In this document: piece after piece, positions 35,686-44,621 of the stretch
How positions within the stretch are numbered: the first letter of the stretch is position 1
Layout of the letters: every line of letters starts with the position of its first letter
Assembly (NCBI GenBank): GCA_002368175.1
Contig: AP018172.1
Location: 3,470,001-3,534,000 of the forward strand
DNA: 64,000 nt
Reading direction: 5' to 3'
DNA from: Calothrix sp. NIES-2098
GTDB lineage: Bacteria > Cyanobacteriota > Cyanobacteriia > Cyanobacteriales > Nostocaceae
The notes under the pieces: model-generated
What the model was told of the DNA's origin: nothing
What the model saw: the letters and a program-made list of their open reading frames with translations, nothing else
The model's database searches: none
Made by a program: the position numbers and the translations under genes

Positions 35686-36067
35686 AGCGATCGCTGTTAA
35701 TCTCACAATTAAACTTTTTCAGCTAGCAAGTAGCCAACTTACATCATATTTTGGGTAAATCAACTAGAGGGGTAGCAGCATCACAGATTTTGTCTGGACA
35801 ATTATCTCTACCTCAACAAGTTGTAATTTACTATATCTTCTCATTCTCTAGAAATAAACAATAGTTGCGATCGCTAAAAATTTTCAAACCTTTAGTTAGA
35901 TATAAAAATCAAAGTTAATTGTTAAATTAAAATCATTCAAATCGACTTTATAAAAAGCAAATAAATAATAAGAGCAAGGGTAATAAATGTCATTTATTAC
36001 CTAGTTTAATTTGCTGATTTATCAAATTCATCAATAATTCCAGTTGAGATTTTTTTAGGAGTCAATA
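35686..36067. other. 382-bp AT-rich gap preceding secreted-protein gene
   Basis: No gene is visible. The region contains two HIP1-like sites near 35690 and 35868. At 35979-36001 it carries a perfect 11-bp-arm palindrome, listed separately. Confidence 0.6.
35979..36001. promoter_or_regulatory. Perfect palindrome, possible operator
   Basis: GGTAATAAATG and CATTTATTACC are separated by a single T, giving a 23-bp near-perfect dyad centred 78 bp before the next start codon. The size and symmetry fit a dimeric repressor or activator site. No T-run follows, so termination is unlikely. Confidence 0.5.
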
Positions 36068-36877
36068 ATGAATAGCAATTCACACAAGTTTCGGAAGTCG
36101 GCTGAGTTATGTGCTGCGATCTGCGGCGGTTTACTGATGAGCGTGCCAGCATTTGCTCAAACACCAGTAATACAGCAACCTACTTCTACTAGTCCTAAAG
36201 TCAATCCCTGTCCGAGCATTTTTTACGAACCGGAACACACCAATCGCGTATTGGTTCCGCAAGGATGTCCTCCCAATGCTCTAACTCAAAGAATGCAATC
36301 CCAAGGGATGCTTCCTTCTAGTTCTGTTCCTGCTACGCCATCAGCAGAGCAAACAAGAATGGGTGTAGGTGGAGAAACGCCTGCAAATACTACTAACTCA
36401 AAACTTAACCCCAGTCCTAGGATCTTAAACGAAGCACCTTATAATCGCTCCCAACAAAATACACAAACTGATAGTTCAAGTACATACTCCACGCCGCAGC
36501 AGGTTCCTACACAAGATAATTCTGTAACTGAACCATCACTACAACAACAAGGGCAAAGGCCATCTGCTACAGTAGCGCTCGCAAATGGTTTTGTTAATGT
36601 CAGGTTGGTGAATGACACTGGCGCTAATGTAACTTACCAAGTGATCGGCAATACTGACCAGCGATCGCTCAACGGCAAATCTGATGTAGTCTTACGGGAT
36701 TTACGCGCGCCAGTCACCGTAACATTTCAAAGAGAAGATGGCGGATTGCTGTCGGTAACTCCACAGCCTTCTTCAGAAACAGGATTACTAGAAGTTAGAT
36801 TGGACGAAACAACAAGCGTAGCTCAAGATAAAAAAGCCATGAGAATTCAATCTAATGGCTCAGTGTATTTGAATTAG
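36068..36877 (+). CDS. Secreted protein of unknown function (269 aa)
   Basis: A 269-residue protein with a signal peptide (residues 1-31, cleavage after V-P-A-F-A) and a low-complexity Gln/Thr/Ser/Pro-rich middle. A C-terminal, probably beta-rich domain covers residues about 170-260 (F-V-N-V-R-L-V-N-D-T-G-A-N-V-T-Y-Q, then L-R-A-P-V-T-V-T-F-Q). Two copies of a P-S/N-P-S/R-I-L/F-x-E-P/A-Y/E-like motif occur before the linker (C-P-S-I-F-Y-E-P-E and S-P-R-I-L-N-E-A-P). AGGAG lies upstream of ATG 36068. No family is recognised. Confidence 0.75.
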   Translation: MNSNSHKFRKSAELCAAICGGLLMSVPAFAQTPVIQQPTSTSPKVNPCPSIFYEPEHTNRVLVPQGCPPNALTQRMQSQGMLPSSSVPATPSAEQTRMGVGGETPANTTNSKLNPSPRILNEAPYNRSQQNTQTDSSSTYSTPQQVPTQDNSVTEPSLQQQGQRPSATVALANGFVNVRLVNDTGANVTYQVIGNTDQRSLNGKSDVVLRDLRAPVTVTFQREDGGLLSVTPQPSSETGLLEVRLDETTSVAQDKKAMRIQSNGSVYLN

Positions 36878-36892
36878 ATTTTGAACAAGACA

Positions 36893-36932
36893 GGAGGCAG
36901 AAGGTTTATGCTTCTACCTCCTCTGCCTTTTT
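36893..36932 (+). terminator. Intrinsic terminator after secreted-protein gene
   Basis: GGAGGCAGAAG (36893-36903) pairs with CTTCTACCTCC (36911-36921) with one mismatch and a 7-nt loop, followed by TCTGCCTTTTT. It lies 16 nt after the stop codon. Confidence 0.75.
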
Positions 36933-38076
36933 ATCGCTTGGGTAATTTAATCAGCTTATCAACTAGGAATACTTCCTGTTTGCTGTCTTGTAGAGCTTTT
37001 GCTAACACAAGCGCTCGTTCGTAAAAGTGACGGGCAGTTAGATAGTTATTTAACTGCTCGTACAAGTTAGCGTAAGTCATAAAAGACTTAAATTCTTCCC
37101 GCTGATTTTGCAATTCTTTTGCAGTTACTAGCCGTTGTTCTAATAAGTCAAAAGCACGCTCATAACGTCCTACAGAACTGTGCGCCGTGACTAAACCGTC
37201 AATCGCCCGTAAATAGTTAGTGCGATCGCCTGTGGTTTTAGCTATCCGCAAAGCTGCTCCATAGGTGCCAATTGTATCGGGATAATTTCCCATCGCTAGG
37301 TAAGCGTCACCCAAGTTATTTAGGGTATTGGTTTCGCCGAGAATATCGCCAACTTGACGGCGGAAAGATAAAGCAGTTTCATACAATTTAATTGCTTTGT
37401 TGTAATTGCCTAACCTGGCGTTTACCAAGCCTAAATTACTTAAAGAAAGTCCTTCACCTGCACTATTTTGGATATTCTGAGCGATTGTTAGCGCCTCTTC
37501 AACGGTTTTACCAGCCGGGGTAAATTCTCCTTTTTGCAGCAGCACCGTACTAATATTATTCAGTGCGAAAATCTGAGCCTGAAAGTCTTTAGTGTCGCGC
37601 GCGATCGCTAATCTTCGCCGCAACGCATCTTCCCCTTCTTGAAAACGATTCAGCTGGATGTAGGCTTTAGCCAGCAAATCGTAAGTCATCCCTTGGGCTT
37701 TATAGTCACCAAGAGCGTGATAAATTTCCAGTGCTTCCAAGCAAGAGTCAATAGTTTTATCGGCATAACCGGTGATTTGTTGTTGCTCGCCGATTCGCAG
37801 TAAGCTATCTGCGCGATCTCTTGATTCTCGCAACGAGGTGTTATTTAAAGGACGGTGTAGTTGTTGTGTAATGTCAGATGCAGTAGCCACTAAAGGACTA
37901 AAAAAAACAGCTAACATCAAAAAGCAAGCAGTCAAAAATTGGAATTTGCCATTTGGGCGCGAGGCTAGAATAGCAAATTCCAAAATCTCCAACCCAGAGC
38001 GTCTCGGTCTGATCGGTCTGAGGGTGGGATTGCCATCTAGAATGCTACCCTCTGGTAAGAAATACCGTTGTTTCAT
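36931..38076 (-). CDS. Membrane-anchored TPR protein
   Basis: A 381-residue protein with a basic N-terminal cytoplasmic segment of about 48 residues, one hydrophobic helix (residues about 49-66), and then about eight tetratricopeptide repeats. The repeats show A-x-x-L-G-x-x-x-x-x-L-G-x-Y-x-x-A patterns, such as N-L-G-L-V-N-A-R-L-G-N-Y-N-K-A-I-K and N-L-G-D-A-Y-L-A-M-G-N-Y. The topology (N-in, TPR outside) is inferred from charge. It lies 102 bp downstream of a sigma-factor-like gene on the same strand, so the two may be cotranscribed. TPR modules mediate protein-protein contacts; the partner is unknown. Confidence 0.85.
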   Translation of the reverse strand: MKQRYFLPEGSILDGNPTLRPIRPRRSGLEILEFAILASRPNGKFQFLTACFLMLAVFFSPLVATASDITQQLHRPLNNTSLRESRDRADSLLRIGEQQQITGYADKTIDSCLEALEIYHALGDYKAQGMTYDLLAKAYIQLNRFQEGEDALRRRLAIARDTKDFQAQIFALNNISTVLLQKGEFTPAGKTVEEALTIAQNIQNSAGEGLSLSNLGLVNARLGNYNKAIKLYETALSFRRQVGDILGETNTLNNLGDAYLAMGNYPDTIGTYGAALRIAKTTGDRTNYLRAIDGLVTAHSSVGRYERAFDLLEQRLVTAKELQNQREEFKSFMTYANLYEQLNNYLTARHFYERALVLAKALQDSKQEVFLVDKLIKLPKR

Positions 38077-38178
38077 AAAACTTACCCGGGAAATTTCGCT
38101 TTTAAGTACAAGGTCTAAGAGAGTGTGTTAAATTTCCACAATAGAGGTAAAAATATACGCGATTATACTTAAGCTGGA

Positions 38179-38805
38179 TTAAGCAGAATCTTCACCCAAG
38201 TAAATGGCGCGAATATCTCCAGGTAATTTGGCCTCTAACATACGATATCCTTCTTGAAGAAAATTGGCTACTTCAAGCGGCGTAATATTTTCTCCTTCGG
38301 CTTGAAGATAGGCAGCAATTCGAGTTTCACTCCAGCGAAAAGTTTGAGCCATTAAGACGACAAACCGCAAAATTGGTGGTAGCTGTTCTAAAGCCTGTTC
38401 CACGTAGCACCATAAAGCAGGCGAAGTCGCCTTGAGAGAATAATGAATCGCTTCTGTTGGTGGGAGTTCAATCTCGTTAATGCAAAAAGCTGTAATGTTG
38501 ATCAGCCAATTTTGCAGGGTTAAGGCTTCTTGATCTGGTTGGGAGTTTTTGTTTAAATCTAGCCCACCCAGTTCATAGTAGATATGTCGCCAGGTGAGGG
38601 CAAACAGATAATCTGCTTGCACAGGCGATCGCGCCGAGTGGCGAATCAAGGTGTACACTATCGGGCTATAGCGACAAAAAATCGCCGTAAAGTATTTGCC
38701 ATTATCGGAATGGCGCTGAAAAGCAGTTAGCAGTTCTTGGTCACTTTGATGAAACAGTGACTTGACTAGCGGGTGGTTAGCTTCGGGAAAGTGGGGTATT
38801 TGCAC
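38179..38805 (-). CDS. Sigma-70 family, ECF-like sigma factor
   Basis: A 208-residue protein resembling a short (ECF-type) sigma factor. The sigma region 2-like helices are at residues about 20-75 (Q-S-D-Q-E-L-L-T-A-F-Q-R-H, then F-C-R-Y-S-P-I-V-Y-T-L-I, then F-A-L-T-W-R-H-I-Y). Region 4-like sequence is at residues about 130-195 (A-L-E-Q-L-P-P-I-L-R-F-V-V, then W-S-E-T-R-I-A-A-Y-L). The start is GTG 38805. Sequence similarity to classical ECF factors is modest, and DNA recognition residues cannot be judged by eye. It precedes the TPR membrane protein gene. Confidence 0.7.
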   Translation of the reverse strand: MQIPHFPEANHPLVKSLFHQSDQELLTAFQRHSDNGKYFTAIFCRYSPIVYTLIRHSARSPVQADYLFALTWRHIYYELGGLDLNKNSQPDQEALTLQNWLINITAFCINEIELPPTEAIHYSLKATSPALWCYVEQALEQLPPILRFVVLMAQTFRWSETRIAAYLQAEGENITPLEVANFLQEGYRMLEAKLPGDIRAIYLGEDSA

Positions 38806-39004
38806 GAGCCTTAGGTTGATAGTTGTTAAAATATGTAGGGGATGTTAGTCTCCCATTCAAGCGCACAATATCTTCATGCTTGTCTGTTGTTCTTCAGACT
38901 TCAGACCCTAGAGTTATTGATACACTATAATCAAAGACTTAATTTTAGTCTTTATCGACAATAATAAAAGCGGCTCCCCTATACAATAAATATTTGATTT
39001 GTTC

Positions 39005-39601
39005 ATGGTTATAGCAGCTAGTGTGATATCGTTCCTGCTCACTCCTTTGACTTTTGGCTCTTTTTTACCTTCCCTACCACTAGATAGCCTGTTCTCCACC
39101 CAAGGCATCATGGTGTTGCTACTGGCGGCTTACGCTGGTGCTATGTGGATGTTCCTCACCAGTGCCCCAAAAGTACATACTGTCATGGTGTCGGATTTGG
39201 AGATTGCGCGTCAGTTGTATGAAGGACTGCTAGATTTACCTGCGGCTGAAGTGCCTTTGCATTACTACTACAACTACGAACAAACCATAGGCGCAACCGG
39301 CATCGACCCACTTTATATGTCTACAGGCCCGAGTTTCTCTGGCAAAATGATGAATAATGCTAGTGACGGTTTGTGGTATCAGTTAAAGAAAAATACTCAG
39401 CTACACGTAATTACTGGCGCTAGTTTAGGAACCAAAAATCAACAACGCCATGTTTGTTTTGACCGTGACTGCTTAGAAATGATCCTGCTGCGAGTTGAAA
39501 CGCGCGGTTTGAAGTTTAAAATTCGCAACCAGAAGCCCCTAAATTTTTTAGTTAAAGACTATGAAGGGCGAATTATTGAAATGGCTGAAGTTGCCAATTA
39601 G
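39005..39601 (+). CDS. Membrane-anchored VOC/glyoxalase-like protein
   Basis: A 198-residue protein. Two hydrophobic N-terminal segments (residues about 2-22 and 34-51) precede a soluble domain that reads like a VOC (glyoxalase/bleomycin-resistance) half-module: V-H-T-V-M-V-S-D-L-E-I-A-R-Q-L-Y-E-G-L-L-D-L, and later L-N-F-L-V-K-D-Y-E-G-R-I-I-E-M-A-E. Metal ligands are not obviously complete, so enzymatic activity is uncertain. I prefer ATG 39005 to the TTG at 38999. A strong terminator follows. Confidence 0.7.
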   Translation: MVIAASVISFLLTPLTFGSFLPSLPLDSLFSTQGIMVLLLAAYAGAMWMFLTSAPKVHTVMVSDLEIARQLYEGLLDLPAAEVPLHYYYNYEQTIGATGIDPLYMSTGPSFSGKMMNNASDGLWYQLKKNTQLHVITGASLGTKNQQRHVCFDRDCLEMILLRVETRGLKFKIRNQKPLNFLVKDYEGRIIEMAEVAN

Positions 39602-39610
39602 TTATGAGTT

Positions 39611-39655
39611 GAGGGCGCATTAATTAACACCTAATGCGCCCTCTTAATTTTTATT
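39611..39655 (+). terminator. Strong intrinsic terminator
   Basis: GAGGGCGCATTA (39611-39622) and TAATGCGCCCTC (39632-39643) form a perfect 12-bp stem with a 9-nt loop, followed by TTAATTTTTATT. It lies 10 nt after the VOC-like gene. Confidence 0.85.
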
Positions 39656-39733
39656 ATTTTCTCTGGAAAAACTAAAATAATTGGGTTACTCCCAAGAATT
39701 TTATGTATGGGAGGAAAATTAATAAAGTTTCTC

Positions 39734-40198
39734 TTAAGCCCTATCTTGAATCTCTACTAATTTTTCTAAAAGTTCTGCAACTAAATTCCAAAGTTCAATT
39801 TCATCAAATTCATTACTAATATCGGGATTATTTTCTCCAACTGCAAACCTACCTGCTAAAAAATTCTTGATAGCGAAAATTCGCTCTTGTTCTGGGAAAA
39901 TTAGGTATTTTTCTAGCTTTTCGGCAATTTCTGGGATGGGTTTGTTTGCTAGCTGCTTGCGTACTCTGACCGCCACCCAATCATCACTTTTCAGGAACTC
40001 TATAACTGAGTTTAAAAAACTCTGGTGTTCTTCTTCTGTCCACTTTTCCCACCAGTCGTCATCCACATCCTCAAAATAGATGTCTACACAGTCAAGTCCA
40101 TAAGTCATCCAATTTCTTTGTAATTGTCTAGCTGCTTCTAAATGTTCTAAAAATTTTTCCAATCTTTCTTGAGGTTCAACTGGCCTTGGTGTCCCCAT
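39734..40198 (-). CDS. Hypothetical acidic protein (154 aa)
   Basis: A 154-residue soluble, acidic and predicted all-helical protein with several Trp residues (R-N-W-M-T-Y-G-L-D, D-D-D-W-W-E-K-W-T-E-E-E). No domain is recognised. It starts 44 bp after the next gene upstream on the minus strand ends, so the pair 40938-40243 and 40198-39734 is probably cotranscribed. Function unknown. Confidence 0.7.
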   Translation of the reverse strand: MGTPRPVEPQERLEKFLEHLEAARQLQRNWMTYGLDCVDIYFEDVDDDWWEKWTEEEHQSFLNSVIEFLKSDDWVAVRVRKQLANKPIPEIAEKLEKYLIFPEQERIFAIKNFLAGRFAVGENNPDISNEFDEIELWNLVAELLEKLVEIQDRA

Positions 40199-40242
40199 AA
40201 TGATGTAGTTTGGTTAAGACAGTGAAGGAAAATGACTTAAAA

Positions 40243-40938
40243 CTATAAACTAAATTTTAAATAAATGCCCGGTTTCAAGCGATCGCTGTTATACAGTGAT
40301 ATATTCACTACTTGATTGACAAAATCCGTAATGTGGGGATTGTAACTTAAGAATAAACCTCTATCTATGCCCCAGCGTTGCAAAGTATTTTCCCAATTAT
40401 CGGACTTTTCTTGGCAAAATTCATCAGAGAGGCTAGTAATCTGTATGCACAGTGGATTATTCTGCCGACTACTCACAATTATATCAGTTGCCATTGAGAA
40501 GTCTGCAATATAACACTGCCAAAAAGTACCTTCACGATGGACAATATCGCTAGCGATCGCTTGCAGAACATGAGTATCAGTCTGAGTAAACTCGCCAGCC
40601 ATTAATCTTTGTTTCCATATGGAAAACTTAGGATCGCTTTGATTGAGCCATTTGGGAAATAAATACCTGTACCAATAATATTCCGTTGGCGTCATGTGTT
40701 CATAATACTGTTGTTGCTCCTCTGGTGATGTTAAGGCTTGAATATCTAGCCAAATTAGAGCATCTTTAATTATTTGTTGAAGAAAAAAGAGGACAAATTT
40801 TTTAGCAGTTAAGGAACCAGGCTTAACATCTTTAACCCAACGATTTATTTCTTCTAACCTTTTCGCCAAACTAGGATCTATTGCAGATGCTTCCTCGATC
40901 AGCAATTTTAATTGTTTTTTAATATCTTTTGCTTGCAA
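40243..40938 (-). CDS. Hypothetical protein (231 aa), possible PD-(D/E)XK-like fold
   Basis: A 231-residue soluble protein with a TTG start (GAGG about 10 nt upstream; no in-frame ATG nearby). The first half is helical. The second half contains C-Y-I-A-D-F-S-M-A-T-D-I-I-V-S-S followed 8 residues on by P-L-C-I-Q-I-T-S, which resembles the D-x(n)-(E/Q)-x-(K/T) arrangement of PD-(D/E)XK nuclease-like folds with a degenerate last residue. This is inference from spacing only. It is upstream of the acidic 154-aa gene. Confidence 0.65.
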   Translation of the reverse strand: MQAKDIKKQLKLLIEEASAIDPSLAKRLEEINRWVKDVKPGSLTAKKFVLFFLQQIIKDALIWLDIQALTSPEEQQQYYEHMTPTEYYWYRYLFPKWLNQSDPKFSIWKQRLMAGEFTQTDTHVLQAIASDIVHREGTFWQCYIADFSMATDIIVSSRQNNPLCIQITSLSDEFCQEKSDNWENTLQRWGIDRGLFLSYNPHITDFVNQVVNISLYNSDRLKPGIYLKFSL

Positions 40939-41122
40939 ATAATGATAAACCTCAAAGACGCTGTGAGTCGCTAGAATTTTAAAATTATTTTATAGCATTC
41001 TCATGTAAGAACTTGTAAAAACGCACAATTCACGTTTTTACAGACGTTATAAGGTGTAAGTAAATGAGAAACTGTTGTAGCAGCTAAAAATAAACTGCTA
41101 TCAACTGAAAATCATCAATTAA

Positions 41123-41195
41123 TGGAGGTTAGCGGACTCGAACCGCTGACATCCTGCTTGCAAAGCAGGCGCTCTACCAACTGAGCTAAACCCCC
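41123..41195 (-). tRNA. tRNA-Ala (anticodon TGC)
   Basis: On the minus strand a 73-nt cloverleaf begins GGGGGTT and ends AACCTCC plus discriminator A. The D-arm is AGCTCAGTTGGTAGAGC, and the anticodon stem CCTGC/GCAGG encloses loop TTTGCAA with anticodon TGC (Ala). The T-arm is AGCGG TTCGAGT CCGCT. CCA is not encoded. Confidence 0.96.
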
Positions 41196-41266
41196 GTAAA
41201 ATTAAAGAGGTAGGTAATTAATCTACTTTCGTAATTGTAACTTAATATGGTTCTGTTGCCAAAGGA

Positions 41267-42172
41267 ATGAAGCAAGAAAATAGTCTAGTCGTTGCGACAC
41301 TTTATAAATTCGTCAGTTTGCCAGATTTTGCTGAGAAACGAGACCCTTTGCTGTCTTACTGCCAACAGCAAGGGATGAAGGGCACAATTCTGTTGGCACA
41401 AGAAGGCATTAACGGGACAATTGCAGGTTCTCGTGAGGCTGTTGACTCAGTTCTGGAATTTCTGCGTTCCGATCTGCGTTTGGCAGACTTGGAACATAAG
41501 GAGTCTTACACTGACACCCCGCCGTTTGAACGCATGAAGGTACGCTTAAAGTCAGAAATTGTCACTTTGGGATTGCCGGAAGTTGACCCAAATGAACAGG
41601 TTGGTACTTATGTCAGTCCTCAAGAATGGAATGAATTAATTTCTAACCCGGAAGTGACTGTGATTGACACCCGCAACGATTATGAAGTGAGTATAGGTAC
41701 TTTTAAAAGGGCAGAAAATCCTCAAACTACTACATTTCGGGAGTTTCCTGAGTATGTCCGCCAGCAGCTTGACCCGAATAAACACAAAAAGGTAGCGCTG
41801 TTTTGTACTGGCGGTATTCGCTGTGAAAAAGCCTCATCCTTTATGCTGTCGCAAGGCTTTGCAGAAGTTTATCACTTGAAGGGCGGCATTCTCAAATACT
41901 TAGAAGAAGTTCCTGCCCAAGAAAGCTTGTGGGAAGGAGATTGTTTCGTCTTTGACGAACGAGTTGCTGTCCGTCACGGCTTGGAAGAAGGCAGCTATGA
42001 GATGTGTCAAGGTTGTGGTCGCCCAATTTCCGCGGCAGATAAGGCTTCACCTAAGTATGAGGAAGGTATTACTTGCCCCTACTGTTTTGATAGCCTGACG
42101 GAAGAAAAAAGAGTACGTCAGCAGGAAAAAAGGCGACAGTTTCTCTTTAAAAGTAACCATAAAAATGAATAA
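41267..42172 (+). CDS. trhO: tRNA uridine(34) hydroxylase TrhO (rhodanese-like)
   Basis: TrhO (YceA family) hydroxylates U34 of certain tRNAs in an oxygen-dependent step towards 5-methoxyuridine-type modifications. The 301-residue protein has the N-terminal acylphosphatase-like region (G-T-I-L-L-A-Q-E-G-I-N-G-T-I-A), a rhodanese domain with V-I-D-T-R-N-D-Y-E and the catalytic loop C-T-G-G-I-R-C-E-K, and a Cys-rich C-terminal segment (M-C-Q-G-C-G-R-P, then C-P-Y-C). Start ATG 41267. It is the first gene after the tRNA-Ala, on the opposite strand. Confidence 0.93.
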   Translation: MKQENSLVVATLYKFVSLPDFAEKRDPLLSYCQQQGMKGTILLAQEGINGTIAGSREAVDSVLEFLRSDLRLADLEHKESYTDTPPFERMKVRLKSEIVTLGLPEVDPNEQVGTYVSPQEWNELISNPEVTVIDTRNDYEVSIGTFKRAENPQTTTFREFPEYVRQQLDPNKHKKVALFCTGGIRCEKASSFMLSQGFAEVYHLKGGILKYLEEVPAQESLWEGDCFVFDERVAVRHGLEEGSYEMCQGCGRPISAADKASPKYEEGITCPYCFDSLTEEKRVRQQEKRRQFLFKSNHKNE

Positions 42173-42265
42173 TTACAACTCGTAGAACAGAAAGTCCTAC
42201 GTACTCGGATTTGGTGGGCGATGCCCACCCTACTCTGTATTCATGTTGAATTTTGCGTAGCTTTA

Positions 42266-42739
42266 TTAGGCTGCTTGCGGATTGAGGTGAAGCATCTGCC
42301 AAGTAGTATAAGTACCGATGGGACTCCAAAGTAAGTAAGGAACTAATAACAAGGCTGCCCAAACGGAAGTAGTTAAAACTGCAAGTGCTAATAAAAGACC
42401 AATAATAAAGCCTGTACCGCCCAGAATTGTACCGACTTTTAGACTACGAAGTCGAAACATTACAGGGGTGTAGGCAATAGTGACAATTTCTAGAAGTAGA
42501 TATAAACCCATAAGTAACCAAGTGGCGTTGGTTCCTGGGTTTCTTTCCCAAACAATATAAGCTGACCAAGCACCGCAAATAAAAATTACCGTCCAGATGA
42601 TGGGAATTGCTGCTTCAAAAGTTAACCATCTGGGGCGTTGCAATCGCTCGAACCACTTGCGATCGCTTGGTGTAATAAAATTAGCCGCTAAGGCTACTAC
42701 GAAAGCTACACCCCCAATTACCATCCAAGATCTAATCAT
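42266..42739 (-). CDS. tspO: TspO/MBR family protein
   Basis: A 157-residue five-helix membrane protein of the TspO/MBR (tryptophan-rich sensory protein / peripheral benzodiazepine receptor) family, which binds porphyrins and is linked to stress responses in bacteria. Visible are the R-P-R-W-L-T-F motif after helix 1, P-I-I-W-T-V-I-F-I-C-G-A-W-S-A in helix 2, and the C-terminal Y-L-L-W-S-P-I-G-T-Y-T-T-W. Length is typical. It lies between convergent trhO and upstream recQ. Confidence 0.88.
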   Translation of the reverse strand: MIRSWMVIGGVAFVVALAANFITPSDRKWFERLQRPRWLTFEAAIPIIWTVIFICGAWSAYIVWERNPGTNATWLLMGLYLLLEIVTIAYTPVMFRLRSLKVGTILGGTGFIIGLLLALAVLTTSVWAALLLVPYLLWSPIGTYTTWQMLHLNPQAA

Positions 42740-42874
42740 GCCGCCTTATCCTTTGCGATCGCTAGCCACTGCTGAAATATCCAATATTCAACATTAATCT
42801 TGACAATTTTGCCCTATTCTCTCATCATCCTTGAGTTCGATTACTCGCGATCGCTTAGGAAGATTTCTGTGCTG

Positions 42875-44497
42875 CTAATCCACTTGCTTTAATAGTCGCT
42901 GTACTATTTCTACGGCAAGGGTTTTGTATCCTACTTTTTCAAATAAAACCACCATTTTATCGGCTTCGTAACGCATTACTTGCCCCTTACCATAGTTGGT
43001 ATGAATTACATAGCTATTCACGGGGAAAGGTTGAAAACTATCTTCCTCGACAGTAATTCCTGCTTTGCAGTTGTCGCAAAATCCACATTTATTATCTACT
43101 GGTTCGCCAAAGTAGTTAAGTAGGTACTGACGACGACAATCATGTAATTCTGCATAGTTTCGCATCATTTCTAAACGCGATCGCATAAATTGTTGTCGTC
43201 GTTGTTGTGCTAAAGTGGCTGCTTGAATTGAGGCGTTTTGGTCAACTTCGGTTTCGCTTTTAGTTACCTCACCAGTGGGTAAAATTTCTACAGCCTCCAC
43301 TTCTTCTAAGCGACTCACAGCTTTGGTAATTTTGCTTTGAGATAAATCTGTAGCTTGCTGTAAATCTTCTAAATCGAGTGGTTCCTCAGCCTGTTGCACG
43401 GCTTCGGCTACTTGCAACACTTCATCCACATCTATCTTGCCGCCACTTGCAAAGAAACGCCGAATTTGTAAATCATCAGTATTGTAGAAAAGAATTGCTT
43501 GTGCTTCTTCGCCATCTCTTCCAGAACGTCCAATTTCTTGATAATAAGAATCGAGAGAATCGCTGATATCGTAATGAAAAACAAAGCGCACGTTTGATTT
43601 ATCTACACCCATACCAAAAGCACAGGTAGCCACAATTACTTCCAATTCATCTGCCATAAATGCAGCTTGTACCTGTTCTCTTTGTGCTGCTTTCATTCCA
43701 GCATGATAATGGGCAGTTTTGATACATCTTTCCTGTAAAATTGCTGCTAGCTTTTCTGTATGCTTGCGGGTGGCTGCGTAAACTATTCCCGGCTTTTCTA
43801 CAGCAATAATATGTTTGATAAATGCATTTAGCTTTTCACTTTCTTCGTGAAATGTTTCGACACCCAACCAAATATTTGGTCTGTCAAAACCACGCACAAA
43901 TACTTGCGGTTCCTGCATTCCCAATCGTTCAATAATCTCATCACGAACTACTGGAGAAGCTGTGGCGGTAAGTGCTAATACAGGAGGATGACTGAGTGCT
44001 GCAATCACTGCCCCCAACCGTAGGTAGTCAGGGCGGAAATCATGTCCCCACTCACTAATACAATGAGCTTCATCAACTACAAATAGAGATGGTTTTGTAT
44101 TTACAAAATGTGCCAGTACTTCTTCATTATTAAATTGCTCTGGAGACAGAAAGAGAAATTCTAATTGTTGGTTTTCTAAGCCAGCAAAAATTTCTTGGCG
44201 TTGAGAATTGCTAATAGTAGAGTTGAGGGCGGCAGCTTTGGCTATATTCTGTTCTTTAATTGCTTGTACTTGATCGTGTTGCAGGGCAAGTAAAGGAGAA
44301 ATAACTATTGTGATACCAGGAATTAATAAAGCCGCAATTTGATAAATTGCTGATTTACCGGAACCTGTAGGCATGACAGCTAAGGTATCGTATCCTTCAA
44401 GAATTGCTTTGATAACTTCTTGCTGTCCGGGACGTAAGCAATCGTAACCAAAGGTTTGTTGCGCAATTTGGTTAATGACTTGACGCTGTTTAGGCAT
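42875..44497 (-). CDS. recQ: RecQ-family ATP-dependent DNA helicase
   Basis: A 540-residue 3'-5' DNA helicase of the RecQ family. Motif I is P-T-G-S-G-K-S-A, motif II V-V-D-E-A-H-C-I-S-E-W-G-H-D-F-R-P-D, motif III A-L-T-A-T-A, and motif VI Y-Y-Q-E-I-G-R-S-G-R-D-G. The zinc-binding segment C-R-R-Q-Y-L-L-N-Y-F-G then C-G-F-C-D-N-C follows. No HRDC domain is present. The C-terminus instead has a short SH3-like segment (S-Y-V-I-H-T-N-Y-G-K-G-Q-V), as in other short cyanobacterial RecQ proteins. Confidence 0.92.
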   Translation of the reverse strand: MPKQRQVINQIAQQTFGYDCLRPGQQEVIKAILEGYDTLAVMPTGSGKSAIYQIAALLIPGITIVISPLLALQHDQVQAIKEQNIAKAAALNSTISNSQRQEIFAGLENQQLEFLFLSPEQFNNEEVLAHFVNTKPSLFVVDEAHCISEWGHDFRPDYLRLGAVIAALSHPPVLALTATASPVVRDEIIERLGMQEPQVFVRGFDRPNIWLGVETFHEESEKLNAFIKHIIAVEKPGIVYAATRKHTEKLAAILQERCIKTAHYHAGMKAAQREQVQAAFMADELEVIVATCAFGMGVDKSNVRFVFHYDISDSLDSYYQEIGRSGRDGEEAQAILFYNTDDLQIRRFFASGGKIDVDEVLQVAEAVQQAEEPLDLEDLQQATDLSQSKITKAVSRLEEVEAVEILPTGEVTKSETEVDQNASIQAATLAQQRRQQFMRSRLEMMRNYAELHDCRRQYLLNYFGEPVDNKCGFCDNCKAGITVEEDSFQPFPVNSYVIHTNYGKGQVMRYEADKMVVLFEKVGYKTLAVEIVQRLLKQVD

Positions 44498-44621
44498 AAG
44501 GAATTAATGCCACTGTTGCGGCTTCCAATTAGTATATAGTTGCGATTGTATTTCCCAGGATATGGTATTGATTCTGTCTGGGGGTGGGGGTATGGGGCAA
44601 GCTAGTAGACATATTCTTAAC

